Source: Agelas oroides
Lineage: Eukaryota > Porifera > Demospongiae > Agelasida > Agelasidae
Length of the DNA: 64,000 nt
Reading direction: 5' to 3'
Assembly: GCA_949130485.1 (NCBI GenBank)
Contig: OX422195.1
Span: 926,566 to 990,565 of the forward strand
In this document: positions 46,401 through 60,561 of the stretch, piece by piece
Numbering within the stretch: the stretch's first letter is position 1
Layout of the letters: each line of letters begins with the position of its first letter
Position numbers and translations under genes: made by a program
Notes under the pieces: model-generated
The model's database searches: none
Seen by the model: the letters and a program-made list of their open reading frames with translations, nothing else
What the model was told of the DNA's origin: nothing

Positions 46401-49400
46401 GAGGCTCAGAAGATTGATCGCATCATGGAGCTCTTTGCTCAGAGATATGTGGACTGCAACCCAGGGGGAGAACTGGACAATGCCGGTATGCCACGCCCCC
46501 TTCTGTGTCTGCAAGCCAGGCACCAGTACACACATTAAGACTAGTCTATCAAGTTAGACAAATTTGCTCACTTATCGGAAGTTAGAAGCCTTTGTGCCCA
46601 AGCTACCTTTCTAGTAAGCAAGATGAATTGGTCTACCTCAATTGTTTGTTGGTTTCTGGACACACACCCCACACACTGTCACTCAACCCCCCTCCACTTT
46701 CTTCCCCTCCTTCTCCCTCACAGACACAGCCTATGTCCTCTCCTACTCCATTATCATGCTGCACACCAGTCTGCACAACCCCAGTGTGAAGGACAAACCG
46801 ACCGTTGACCGCTTTATCAGCATGAACCGAGGCATCAACAATGGTGGAAACCTGTCAAAAGAACTCCTCACTGTGAGCGATGAGAGAAGGGAGGTGGGGG
46901 GAAGGAGGAGGGGGGACAAGGAAAGGGATGAGACAGCAATTAAGTCGGACTAGTACAAAGTTGTGAGAACATAGGTATCCATCGATCATTAGTGAGGGGA
47001 GGAGGTGGGAGGGAGAAGAGGGAGGGTGGGGGTTTATTCCCACTTCGTCAATTCCCACTTTGTCAATTCCCACTTCGTCAATTCCCATTTGGTCAACTTC
47101 CCACTTTGTCAATTCCCACTTTGTCAATTCCTATTTGGTCAATGTTGACAAAGTGGGAATTGACAAAGTAGGAATTGACGAAGTGGGAAGTTGACGAAGT
47201 GGGAAGATTTACCAAATTATATACTTTTAACCACCATTATAGATCAGTGAATTTTTTTAGCACATCAGTCAAATCTACTGTCAGGAGATGACCAAACTGT
47301 ATGGTGGCCCTGGGCGTGATGAAACAGCTGTCAATTTGTCTTCATTCCAAAACCTTAAGTCATCGCTCTATCGCAGCAGGCTTCAGAGGTTTCCAACATT
47401 GCCTCAAATACGAGAAGAGATTGAGTTCAGGGGAGAGTGGACTCGAACAGCCCCTTAGGAGGACTTCCTTCTAGTGGACACTGGGCAAAATGATCAAAAC
47501 CGCCTTGTTCCCTTTGCAACAGTTGGCAATTAGAGAAGTTCGAATTCTGCGAAGCTGAAACCATCTATATAGATAGAACTTTCAAGGCCAGTTGTTCTAT
47601 CAGCTCTTCATGGTGCATGCTGTGTATAATGGTCAGCACATCCGTCACACAGTCAACCACATCCCAACATCTAGTTCATATAGACAGCATCATTTTATAT
47701 ACTTTATCAATTCCCACTTCGTCAACTTCCCACTTCGTCAATTCCCACTTTGTCAATTCCCACTTTGTCAACATTGACCAAATGGGAATTGACCAAATGG
47801 GAATTGACGAAGTGGGAAGTTGACCAAATGGGAATTGACGAAGTGGGAATTGACAAAGTGGGAATTGACAAAGTGGGAAGATACCAGGGTGGGCAGTAGT
47901 GCACTAGTGGGCAGAGGCCTGGTAACGAGAATATCCATTTCAAATTAGTACCTTACGAACGAAAGTATTGTATGAGTCTTGCTCTTGATCACTAAAGACT
48001 ACATGAAATAATGAAAGTCTTTTGAACCCCTTTGCCCCTCCCTCACATCCCCTCCTTCATACTCCCCCCCCTCCCTCCCTCCCTCCCTCCTCAGGAGCTG
48101 TATGAGAATGTGAAGCGGGAGGAGTTCAAGGTGCCAGGGGGAGAGGGGAACCTGGCGGAGACCTTCTTCAACCCAGAACGGGAGGGCTGGCTCACAAAGG
48201 AAGGAGGAAAGTACAAGTCGAAACACCGGCGCTGGTTCATCCTCAAAGAGAGCATGCTCTACTACTTCAAACAACCCGCAGTAAGTAGTGACAGTATTAG
48301 TAGAACAGGTCTCATTCCAAAACTAGCCTGGGAATGAGGTTAAAAGTGGATTAAGGTTTTGTTCTAATCTGAGGAATACAGTGTACTCAATACAATAGCA
48401 TCTTGCACACTAGTCTTGAAAGAGTTCCCAGAAACAGCCTCTCCCCCAACCTTGTTTCTGGAAGCACAAAGCCATGTGAAACAGGTTGGATTGCACATTT
48501 CCAGGCCCACATCTTCACCATACCAGTACTACACACAGCAGAAAGCTGGGTGTGAACTTTTGTTCAATGTGTATCCATATCTGCGTAATGCACATGAGCC
48601 AAGTCAAGGATTTGTCTTCCAGTGTCACTGTGCCTAGGAATATACACTACTGGAGGTACTGCATTCTAACCTTCAACTTGTCCCACCTTACTTTCTGCCA
48701 AACCCATCTCTTGCCTTAGGACAAAGACTTGATAGGCAGCATACCTCTGGAGCAACACCTGAAAGTCCGCCCCGTCTCGGACCCCAAGGCTCTCCCTGTA
48801 AGTTTACAACAATGATTTTGAAGTAGTCGTTTTGTTTCTTGTTTGTGTGGTCAACAGTTGACTTGTACAGCAGAAATCATTCATTTTGTTGTTATGCATA
48901 CAGCACTCCTTTGAGATCTATTCTGAAGTTGGGGTCATCAAAGCATGGAAGAAGGATTCCGACGGAAAGGCCGTCCCAGGTATAGTAGTTTGCTCTCTCT
49001 CTCTCTTAGCCGTCCCAGGTATAGTAGTTTGTTCTCTCTCTCTCTTAGCCGTCCCAGGTATAGTAGTTTGTTCTCTCTCTCTCTCTTAGCCGTCCCAGGT
49101 AGTAGTTTGCTCTCTCTCTCTCTCTTAGCCGTCCCAGGTATAGTAGTTTGCTCTCTCTCTCTCTTAGCCGTCCCAGGTATAGTAGTTTGCTCTCTCTCTC
49201 TTAGTCTTTATGTCCTATGTTGTTGTTCTGTTTTTACACTTTGAAGAAACCAGGATGAAAATGTTATTATTCCAGAATAGTATTTCAGTTTTGACTTGCT
49301 TTAGAGGGTTATACTTCCCCCCTTCTCCTTCCTTCCCCCTCCCTCCTCTCTCTCTCTCCCTCCCTCCCTCCCCCTCCCTCCCCTCTCTCTCCCTCCCCTC

Positions 49401-49784
49401 CCCTCCCCTCCCCTCCCCTCCCCTCCCCTCCCCTCCCTCCCTCCCTCCCTCCCTCCCTCCCTCCCTCCCTCCCTCCCTCCCTCCCTCCCTCCCTCCCTCC
49501 CTCCCTCCCTCCCTCCCTCCCTCCCTCCCTCCCTCCCTCCCTTCCTCCCTTCCTTCCTTCCTTCCTTCCTCCCTCCCTCCCTCCCTCACACACACATACA
49601 CATACACCATTCAGGTAACCATGACAACTACCGTCTCCAGGCCAACTCTGATGAGGATATGGAGGAGTGGATAGCCTGTATCCAGGCCAGCGTCAAACAA
49701 GAGTCTGTCTTTGATGCTTTTGAGCTGCGTAAGCAACAAAAGCTCGCCAATGTACAGGGGCTGAACCTACCGGGGTTTGATTGA
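43463..49784 (+). CDS. Cytohesin-type ARF guanine nucleotide exchange factor
   Basis: Activates ARF GTPases at phosphoinositide-rich membranes. Exons: 43463-43573, 43674-43738, 45191-45266, 45607-45725, 46061-46141, 46370-46485, 46724-46872, 48095-48280, 48720-48797, 48904-48979, 49615-49784. Total 1227 nt, 408 aa, normal for cytohesins. Domains: N-terminal coiled coil (~10-65), Sec7 (~75-260) with the catalytic Glu in [17 protein letters not shown] and the [14 protein letters not shown] motif, PH (~270-385) with [16 protein letters not shown] and KHRRWFILK, then a short polar tail. Junction phases all agree. An unusual repeat of the exon-10 3' end and its splice signals follows at 48971-49204. 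One intron carries a foldback element. Paralogue identity (1-4) cannot be assigned. Confidence 0.93.
43976..44298. mobile_element. MITE with TAGAGCGTTTTCA inverted ends
   Basis: A 323-bp element with terminal inverted repeats TAGAGCGTTTTCATCACGTG and CACATGAAAACGCTCTA. No coding content. In cytohesin intron 2. Confidence 0.8.
44334..44873. mobile_element. MITE-like inverted repeat, about 540 bp
   Basis: Arms of about 50 bp: TCATGGTAAAAATGGACCCC with AAATTGGTTCCCCC at the left; GGGGGAACCAATTTTAGGGG with TTAAACATGA at the right. The related motif TTTGGACC recurs several times inside. It lies in cytohesin intron 2, just after the previous MITE. Confidence 0.75.
45758..45985 (+). repeat. GTCACATGGGG minisatellite
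   Basis: About 20 irregular copies of an 11-18-bp unit containing GTCACATG and GACACATG, in the cytohesin intron after the exon ending 45725. Confidence 0.9.
47036..47884. mobile_element. Foldback element with 15-bp array termini and MULE-like relic
   Basis: Two terminal blocks (47036-47206 and 47706-47884) are each made of units TTCCCACTTTGTCAA or TTCCCACTTCGTCAA on one side and their complements on the other, so each block folds on itself. The 500-bp interior has stop-broken frames that include [15 protein letters not shown] at about 47594-47638, similar to the conserved transposase core of Mutator-like elements, preceded by a TFK-like segment. This suggests a non-autonomous or dead MULE-group foldback. 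It lies in a cytohesin intron. Confidence 0.55.
48971..49204 (+). repeat. Tandem array duplicating a splice unit (9-nt pseudo-microexons)
   Basis: The last nine bases of cytohesin exon 10 (CCGTCCCAG, 48971-48979) plus the donor GTATAG recur five times at 49010, 49049, 49090, 49129 and 49168. Each copy is preceded by a CT-repeat and TTAG, so each unit of about 39 bp has an acceptor, nine bases and a donor. Inclusion of any unit would add Ala-Val-Pro in frame. The fourth copy's donor is GTAGTA rather than GTATAG. Confidence 0.9.
49320..49588 (+). repeat. (CCCT)n microsatellite
   Basis: Long CCTC/CCCT repeat with CTTC interruptions, ending about 25 bp before the last cytohesin exon. Confidence 0.97.
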
Positions 49785-50091
49785 CAGTTTGGCAATTTGA
49801 ACAGTATCTATTATATAGAGTGATTGTGTTCCAGCATTAGCAGTGTGCATACCGTGCTTATATACCCAATCATATATTTTCATTTCACTGCACATATTAC
49901 ACATATAGTCATTTCATACAGTCTGTAACTTTTCGTATAATGAGTTTTGAGTTGAGGTATAGTCATGAATGAGCAAGAGTTGCCGCATACATAGATATCC
50001 TTATATGGAGCTGGCAACATACTAGGTCTAGCTCTCTTCTGTGCAACCAACCACTGGTGTGTGGTGGAGTGGTGTATTCCATACAGCTAGG

Positions 50092-54013
<3,922 letters not shown>

Positions 54014-54131
54014 TTTAATCTAGCTGCAAGGCGAATTCTTGTGTCTTCGTTACCATGGAGAATAACCGACCCGTTAAATTTGTGCAATTTTTTTACGGGC
54101 AGGGCGAAAATTTTTGTCCGGAGGAGAGAAA
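54014..54131. promoter_or_regulatory. Shared divergent upstream region of PP1 and NDUFA3-like genes
   Basis: 118 bp between the two ATGs; both 5' UTRs and core promoters must fit here or in overlap. A bidirectional promoter is inferred. Confidence 0.55.
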
Positions 54132-54620
54132 ATGGCGAGTCTAGTGAGAAGCAGCTTGAATTGGCTGAAAATGGCATGGTCAACTCAGCCGGTTCTATTT
54201 CTATCTGTTGTACTGGGAGCTGCAGGTGAGTGGAAGGAAGGAGAGCTGGAAATTGACATCGAGTGCTTAAATTAGCAGAGTCCAGAGTTGATTATAGACT
54301 GTTATTTTTCCTCCTTTTGCATTCTGTAGGTCCACTGTTTGTGTTATTTGGCCCCGGAACGGAAAAATCACAGCAAGAAAGAATCAACTGGCCAACCCAT
54401 TACAGAAGTGAGCAAATTTTAGACCCTTCGTCATTGCAGCAGCTACATTTATTCAAACACTATAATTTATGCCACCCACACCTACAAATTCCTTACCTCT
54501 GAATTACATGACTCAAGTAACACAGTATTTAGATTCATCCCACAAGCATCTAATTCAAGCACACTTGCATCATCTATTTCAGGACCAAGCAAACAAAAGA
54601 CCAACGAAGAAACTGCATAG
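54132..54620 (+). CDS. Small membrane protein, NDUFA3-like complex I subunit
   Basis: Three exons, 54132-54225, 54330-54407 and 54583-54620, total 210 nt, 69 aa, phases consistent. One hydrophobic helix (PVLFLSVVLGAAGPLFVLF) follows an N-terminal amphipathic segment ending in W-x5-QPVLF, similar to the AWxKEPVLVxSF start of NDUFA3. After the helix there is a conserved-looking polar stretch with NWPTHYR where NDUFA3 has NYPVPVR. NDUFA3 is a single-span accessory subunit of mitochondrial complex I. The C terminus is shorter than in vertebrates (84 aa). Identity rests on weak short similarity and size. Confidence 0.5.
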
Positions 54621-54853
54621 CACTGAATGATGTGAAATATGTCATAACGCTGGATATCAGACAAGTCACATCTTCAATGCACTTCACTGTACTGTGTGAT
54701 AATGGTGTGGTGTATACAATTAAGTTTCTGTTTGGCTGCACCCTCTCCTGTTGAGATGCTAGCAGCCACACAACTTATAGTGGCTACCGTCAGCATTTGT
54801 ATAGTTTGGTGCCTCCAGCTGCTGAACCCACGATGCCTCAATCAGCTTGCAAG

Positions 54854-57530
54854 CTAGCTGAAATGGTAGTACTCTTCTCCTTCCTTTAGATCCAATGATG
54901 CTAAATTCGACTCAAACCCACCACAGGTTAACTCCTACATGGGAAAGAATCATACATTTATGCCTACAATAAGCAGCAACTACCTTATATTAAAGCTATC
55001 TCACTCTTACCCATTTGACACATAGAAGAAACGGTGGTTTTGCTTTAGAAAAGTGCACAATTGGAACCCTTGGCTTTGGTACCTCCTATATGTGGTAGAC
55101 AGGTACACAAGATACTGTGCCATCGTCCTACTTGTTGGAGATAAAACACCATACAGTGTACAATAAACTAAAATATGATTACCTCACTTTCTTCGTAAGT
55201 GTAGTACTGTTGTTCAATTTTCTTGTAATCAACATCACAAAATGCTACTACCTATAATGATGTGAAAAGGAGGTTTTCTGTCATCAACTTGAAATTGAAA
55301 TGAGAAACTGTTTCAGCTTACATCAAGTGGCCTACAGTAAGATAATTATATCAATGAAATGTACTTGGTTCGTACTGTACCTTTGTTTGGTGTTCTGCTC
55401 TCAGAGAGCGATACAGTCTCCTTCCTTGCTTCCCTGCATTCCAGATTGTGAACTGCTTCCACTTGGCCAGCACAAACTCTTGTACTGCTTCCACCCTCAG
55501 CTTCCATATTGTCCTCCTATTAACAATCACAGTGACTTAGAGTAGATCTTTAGACCTACAAAACATTGTTTCATTTTGCAACACGAACAGTATGATTCTG
55601 AAACTAGCGTTGCTTCCAGGTCTTGCCTGGCTCCAGTTTTTGATCGCTTGCAGTTAACTGCAAGCGATCAAAACTGGAGCTGGGGAAGGCCTTGGACCAA
55701 CGCTACTTGGAAACAACAATCACATTGTTTGTGAAGACACATTTAATGGTATGAAACACTAGCAGTTGCTGGGAGTTGAACCCACTGGTCCCTCACATGT
55801 TCTGAGATAGGACAGGTTGTTCATTGTAACCTTAAGCAATCACTATTTGCTTCACTAACATCAAAATGATGTGTCTTATTTCCAGCGGAGGCAAGATGTT
55901 CTAAAAATCCAAAAAGGATGGGTATCCATGCCTACCTATCAATGTTGAAGCTCTCTGAGTCTTGATGGTATCTGTACACGACCAGCGGTTCATCTATCCT
56001 CAATAGCTTCCCTCCAAGTGATAAGTGCTTATAAAAAAATATCAAATCTTCTGGAGTTCCCTGTGAATGTTGAAGTTCTTGTTCACAATCGAAACATTTC
56101 ATGGTAGCCTTGTACCCAGGCTTGTTTTCTCTCACTGCATGCAAAGAAAGAGCCTGGGTACAAGGCTATGGTATGTTGACCTACCCTCCCATCCTCAGAG
56201 AATGGACCAGCTTTATCAAACACTTCTCTTGAACAAAACCAGGTAGGCAAGATCATGGTAGGTCCAAATGCAGTGAAGGCCTATGCAGATAGTGAAGAAT
56301 TAATTTCCATAATGATGTACAATATAGCTTAATAGTACGAAGGGCTTATTGAGCCACTGAAAGCAGTGAGCCAATGCACCTTTGATGATATGAATAACAA
56401 TAAACAGTTAAGTTACAACACAAGACAATAGAAACTTAGATGGTGAAAGAACCCTGGATGATAATAAAATCACAGGTGTGGAGCACAAGAAGATTTGGTA
56501 TCTTAGTCGAGTTGGTTAGAAACAATTCTATTGCAGTTGGTGGTTTTGAATCTGACCCATCAGATAGTGGATCACCTAAGTCACAATTTAGTAGTGAATT
56601 TACCACACTGAGGTTTCATATTGACTAAGTGAGCTACAATCTACAGTATACTCACTCTAGACCTCCGGCTCCAGACCTACTTGTGTGTATAGCTGTGACT
56701 GTGAGAGGGTATTGCACCATCTAGTGTAACGTTCAGTCGAGTTCCGAGGATGCCGTGTGAAGCCACTCCCTATCAACTGAACATCATGAAACATCAGTCA
56801 AGTATCACTACAGCCATTTCATTGCTACAACTGTGCTCCCTTACTGTGTCAGGATTGCTGAGAGCAACTGCATGCTGTGTGTCAATCCTGCCTGGGGCCA
56901 TTACATCATCCTGATGGTATCACAGACTTGATCAATATCTGTGATGGGTCTGGAGACACTGTGAATTCCATTCTACACAACTTACAGCATCCAAGAAACA
57001 GAGACACTTTCCACTGCTCTGTGTAATGGCTTGATTCCGACCATAACCAGCTGAAATAATAACGATTGACTGTGTGAGTGGTATCATCTCCCTCTCCTGA
57101 CCTGCCAACGCTTACGTCCTATGGGGTTGCAGCCATGGTGACTACTGATCACCACCTTGATGCCTTGTTCCTCAAATCGTAGCTGCCACCTCCTCAAAAT
57201 CTCCAGAGAGGAGTCCTTTCGAGGAGGAAAAGAGAGAAAGAAGCGCTAATGAGCTGCAAACACCCTGCACCCTGCCCAGCTTCTTCTCAGTTTGACACTA
57301 ATAGTCCTTCTTACAGCGGAGGCATCATCAAACACCGACAGTTCAAGAGATCCTGCAAACTTTTGTGCTGCCACAGAGCCTAGTACTTCCTCAAGCCACT
57401 TGGAAGCGTTGTAGACACTCATAATAACGGACTGCAGAAGCAAGAAGTTCTTACCTTCACATGCAAGATCTTATTGATCAAACAGGACTGAGCTTACCAC
57501 ATCCACAGGCTTCATAACTGCAGCAGCCAT
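54854..57530 (-). CDS. B3GNTL1: B3GNTL1/QTGAL-like family 2 glycosyltransferase
   Basis: Twelve exons: 57530-57498, 57431-57315, 57215-57116, 57050-56986, 56910-56845, 56776-56681, 56280-56185, 56060-55936, 55516-55381, 55251-55183, 55085-55011, 54934-54854. Total 1059 nt, 352 aa, close to human B3GNTL1; every junction is in phase. GT-A fold: [13 protein letters not shown] at the N terminus, LSVFDDAS, the donor/metal motif FLDADDV, the conserved NSTERYTRW block, [13 protein letters not shown] (acceptor/catalytic acid loop), [25 protein letters not shown], and a C-terminal YYHFS. Human B3GNTL1 is reported to galactosylate queuosine in cytosolic tRNA-Tyr; that role is carried over by homology. 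No signal peptide, so cytosolic. Confidence 0.93.
55607..55705. repeat. Short hairpin element
   Basis: Arms AGCGTTGCTTCCAGGTCTTG and its inverse, with inner CTCCAGTTTTTGATCGCTTG facing CAAGCGATCAAAACTGGAG. Confidence 0.85.
55762..55830 (-). repeat. tRNA-like fragment, possible SINE
   Basis: On the minus strand GTGGGTTCAACTCCCAGC forms a complete T-arm-like stem-loop with a near-consensus B box. No full cloverleaf is visible, so a SINE relic is likelier than a tRNA gene. Confidence 0.4.
56104..56168. repeat. Short hairpin element
   Basis: Arms TAGCCTTGTACCCAGGCTTG and AGAGCCTGGGTACAAGGCTA. Confidence 0.85.
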
Positions 57531-57920
57531 GGGGGACGCTGTTCATAGAGGCGTTAATTGGAACGTGAATAATGCAAGATTACTATCTATTTAGAGACTA
57601 GCTAATTAGCTACGCCCATTTTGCAAAGCCAAAGTGAAACTTCAGCTGTCTGTCAGCGTTATAAAATTTTAAAAATAGTACATACTGATCAGTGTAAAAC
57701 CATGACTACAGAAATAAAAGATATCCGCAAACTTTTTCTAAGCACAGCTGCCCAGTCTGTCACTCCAATGTCTGGCAATAAAGTCGTGTTGTAAAATTTC
57801 AAGTTAAATAGTACACGGTGATGAGGTCATACTCAGTGTAAAACCATGACTACAGAAATAAATAGATATCCGCAACCAACACATTACTAAAATGGACACC
57901 TTTGCCGGGGTCCTACTATC
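57531..57920. other. Intergenic: B3GNTL1 upstream and amidase downstream
   Basis: 390 bp. Two partial copies of a segment containing TGTAAAACCATGACTACAGAAATAAA occur at about 57694 and 57838, a direct repeat of about 60-70 bp separated by about 80 bp. The B3GNTL1 promoter must lie here. Confidence 0.5.
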
Positions 57921-59285
57921 CTAGATTCGGTCCTTGAAATCACTAAAGGACAACTGCGGCAAGGATGGCAAAACTGTCTGCACTGCAGCAGCTAAATCCA
58001 GTAAGCTCCCATCCATCCCACGGGGAGCCACCACTTCGAGACCAATGGGCAGACGGTCAGAGGACAGACCACTTGGGAGGGAGATACAAGGAACTCCAGC
58101 AATGGCTTGTGGAAAGGTGTTGAGCGTGTAGGCAACCATTGTTGGAAACTCTTGACCGCACACCTTTAAAGTGGGTGGACTCGGCCTCTTCAAAGCAGGC
58201 AGGATTGTGGAAGGAGATACAAAAGCATCAAGGGTATTCTCTTTGAAGTAGTCATCATAAAACTTGCGAATCTTTTCTGCCTCCTGTTGACACCGATGGT
58301 ACCTCTCATCTGAAATTTTGTCAGCATTCGCAATAGCGTCCTTCACCACTGGGTCACCAATTTGTTTGCAGAGCTCATCAAAACTTACTGGAGCTTGTTG
58401 ATCCTTTAGATACTTTGGAATGAGATGATACGATTCATACGTCACAAGGTCGAAACATGCACCCAGTAGGTCAGCTAGTTCAGCTGGGAAATCAACCTCC
58501 ACCAGGTCAACTCCAGATTCTTTCAGGGCTTGCAGAGCAGCTTCAGTAACCTGTGAGACTTCACTGTCCAGTGTACGATAGAAATATTGCCGAGGAACAC
58601 CAATCCTTGCACCCACTAGCGGTCGGGCTGCAGGAGAGTAAGAAGGTATGATGGTCTTGTGAACTTCTTGAACGGTGCTCACACGATGAGCAAAAATGCC
58701 AATGGTGTCAGTGGTGGAGGACAAGGGACACACGACTGATGCATCATAGAGCCCAATGGTAGGTCGATATCCCACCACGCCGCATAATGCAGCAGGTATG
58801 CGCATGGAACCACCTGTATCAGTACCCAAGGCGAAGGATACTGCATTTGTCGCGACTGCAGCAGCACTTCCACCGCTGGAACCGCCCGCTATGTGTCCAG
58901 ATTTACGGGGATTGTCGACGTCGCCGTAGACTGGATTTTCCGAGGTGATTCCAAAGGCAAGCTCGTGCATGTTTGTGATTGCGACTATTTGGTGTCCACT
59001 GTCGACAAGAGAGCGGACGACAGACGAATAATCTTTTGGAACCCAATCGCACAGGCTTGGAGTGCCTGCTGAAGCTGGGTACCCGCATCCAATGTTTGCC
59101 TTCACAGCGAAAGTCATGTTCTTGTCGAGAGGTGTCTTCCCAAGAAGTTCTGGGCGAACTATCTTGGTGAATATGTTCATCTTCGCAGACTTCGCTGCAG
59201 ACTCAGCCTGCTGATCTTGCTGAGGTTCTGCCATATTTTTTGCTTGTTGAGCTGACCGACTGGACGGCGCCCGCCCTCGAAACAA
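57921..59285 (-). CDS. Intronless amidase-signature hydrolase, bacterial IaaH-like
   Basis: A 454-residue amidase signature enzyme hydrolysing an amide bond by a Ser-cisSer-Lys triad. The triad is complete: Lys62 (TFAVKAN), Ser136 (GGSSGGS), Ser160 (GTDTGGSMRIP). TNMHELAFGITSENPVYG and ALCGVVGYRPT are typical of bacterial indoleacetamide/mandelamide-type amidases rather than of animal FAAH or GatA. No membrane anchor; residues 1-36 are Arg/Gln/Ala rich and non-conserved, and Met18 or Met36 could be the start. The whole gene is one exon while its neighbours have 10-29 exons. Substrate unknown. Horizontal transfer or an ancient intron-poor gene are both possible. Confidence 0.9.
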   Translation of the reverse strand: MFRGRAPSSRSAQQAKNMAEPQQDQQAESAAKSAKMNIFTKIVRPELLGKTPLDKNMTFAVKANIGCGYPASAGTPSLCDWVPKDYSSVVRSLVDSGHQIVAITNMHELAFGITSENPVYGDVDNPRKSGHIAGGSSGGSAAAVATNAVSFALGTDTGGSMRIPAALCGVVGYRPTIGLYDASVVCPLSSTTDTIGIFAHRVSTVQEVHKTIIPSYSPAARPLVGARIGVPRQYFYRTLDSEVSQVTEAALQALKESGVDLVEVDFPAELADLLGACFDLVTYESYHLIPKYLKDQQAPVSFDELCKQIGDPVVKDAIANADKISDERYHRCQQEAEKIRKFYDDYFKENTLDAFVSPSTILPALKRPSPPTLKVCGQEFPTMVAYTLNTFPQAIAGVPCISLPSGLSSDRLPIGLEVVAPRGMDGSLLDLAAAVQTVLPSLPQLSFSDFKDRI

Positions 59286-59583
59286 GCCGCAAGTTCAGAG
59301 TGCGTAAGTCCTAGGGTTGAAGCGTTTTCGACGTGAATTAGGAGCTATCCCTGGTCCCTGGTGCTTATCTTACAAGCTAGCATGCATGACAGTTCAGTAG
59401 GCCTGGCTCTCCCCACAAGTAACGAGGCTAGCCGCTGGAATGCAACTGGTATAGCCAGGCGTGGCCTGAAGGGTCTGGAGTCCAGACTAACCAACCGGTG
59501 ACCAGTGGGGATTGCTTTCAGCTCTGAATACGTGTACATGCATGTGTTTACTGCAATCTCTCTTTATTTTGCAGGTTTAAAAG
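59286..59583. promoter_or_regulatory. Divergent upstream region of amidase and PEX10
   Basis: 298 bp. A pyrimidine-rich TTTTGCAG at about 59568-59575 just before the PEX10 ATG looks like the acceptor of a 5' UTR intron. Promoters for both genes are inferred here. Confidence 0.45.
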
Positions 59584-60561
59584 ATGGTGAAACTGCAGCT
59601 TTTCCCAGCAGGTGCACCTGAATTGGTGCGTAGCAACCAGAAGGATCGATTCTACACCAACTATGTGAATGGCCTTCTTTCTGATATCTCTAGGCAAGTC
59701 TTGCCCTTTAGGCTATGGCTGCAGTGGCAAAGAGAGTTTCAGCTGGTGGCAGAACTTGCGTACTATGGCCTCACTACGATATTTGGCAACCAGACTCTTG
59801 GAGAAGAATACTGTAGCACAGTGCAAGTCACTGGGTCTTCCAGCTCACAGTATACTGTGCCACGATTCGTGAGGAGGACCCTGGCAATATTGTTGCAAAC
59901 AGTCGGTCCTTATGCCATTGAGAAATCGCTGGAGATATTATATCGGCGGATACAAGCCCGGAGTGTCCCTCTTGATCTAAGTAGACAGCAGTATGATGCA
60001 CTTGAGAAAATTGTTGGTTTTGTAGACGATATATTTACTACGTGTGCTCGACTTCATCTTGCACTTTTTTACATCCAGGGATTATTTTATCACATTGGGA
60101 AGCGTGTTGCTCGCATTAGGTATGTAATGGTTCGTTACGGTTTGGATGATGCACACGGCTCACAGCTACACACATACAAGATACTTGGATGGTTAATTTT
60201 GCTGCAAATATTTGTGAAAGTCTTGAAGTGGATGTGGGACTTTTTCCGAAAGAAGAGAAGGAAGAGGATGAAGGAAGTAGAGAGACAACTAATGAATGAA
60301 CCCTCTTTGTCTGATTGCAAGAGTGGCCCCAGATTTGTCCTTGAGTCGGACAGACCATCAGAGGATGAATCACAATTACACTCGCAGCTAAAATGCCCGC
60401 TCTGTTTAGAGAGCTGCAAAGTACCGACTGCCACACCCTGTGGCCATGTGTTCTGCTGGCAGTGCATAGCAGAATGGAGCAGTGAGAAGTCAGAGTGTCC
60501 TCTCTGTCGGAACAGGGTGGATCCTCAACAGCTCGTCTGCCTGCAGCACTTTGAACTCTGA
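59584..60561 (+). CDS. PEX10: Peroxisome biogenesis factor 10 (RING E3 ligase)
   Basis: A 325-residue peroxin in one coding exon. PEX10 forms a retrotranslocation channel and ubiquitin ligase with PEX2 and PEX12 in the peroxisomal membrane, recycling the import receptor PEX5. Residues 1-60 contain the family start (ELVRSNQKD, YY...). Helical, hydrophobic segments at about 45-65, 95-120, 155-175 and 200-220 match the multi-span N-terminal domain. A basic stretch (FFRKKRRKRMK) at about 220-232 precedes an acidic linker. The C-terminal C3HC4 RING at about 272-315 has CPLC, CGHVFCWQC and CPLC. Length is normal. Start is the ATG just after a likely 5' UTR splice acceptor. Confidence 0.95.
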   Translation: MVKLQLFPAGAPELVRSNQKDRFYTNYVNGLLSDISRQVLPFRLWLQWQREFQLVAELAYYGLTTIFGNQTLGEEYCSTVQVTGSSSSQYTVPRFVRRTLAILLQTVGPYAIEKSLEILYRRIQARSVPLDLSRQQYDALEKIVGFVDDIFTTCARLHLALFYIQGLFYHIGKRVARIRYVMVRYGLDDAHGSQLHTYKILGWLILLQIFVKVLKWMWDFFRKKRRKRMKEVERQLMNEPSLSDCKSGPRFVLESDRPSEDESQLHSQLKCPLCLESCKVPTATPCGHVFCWQCIAEWSSEKSECPLCRNRVDPQQLVCLQHFEL

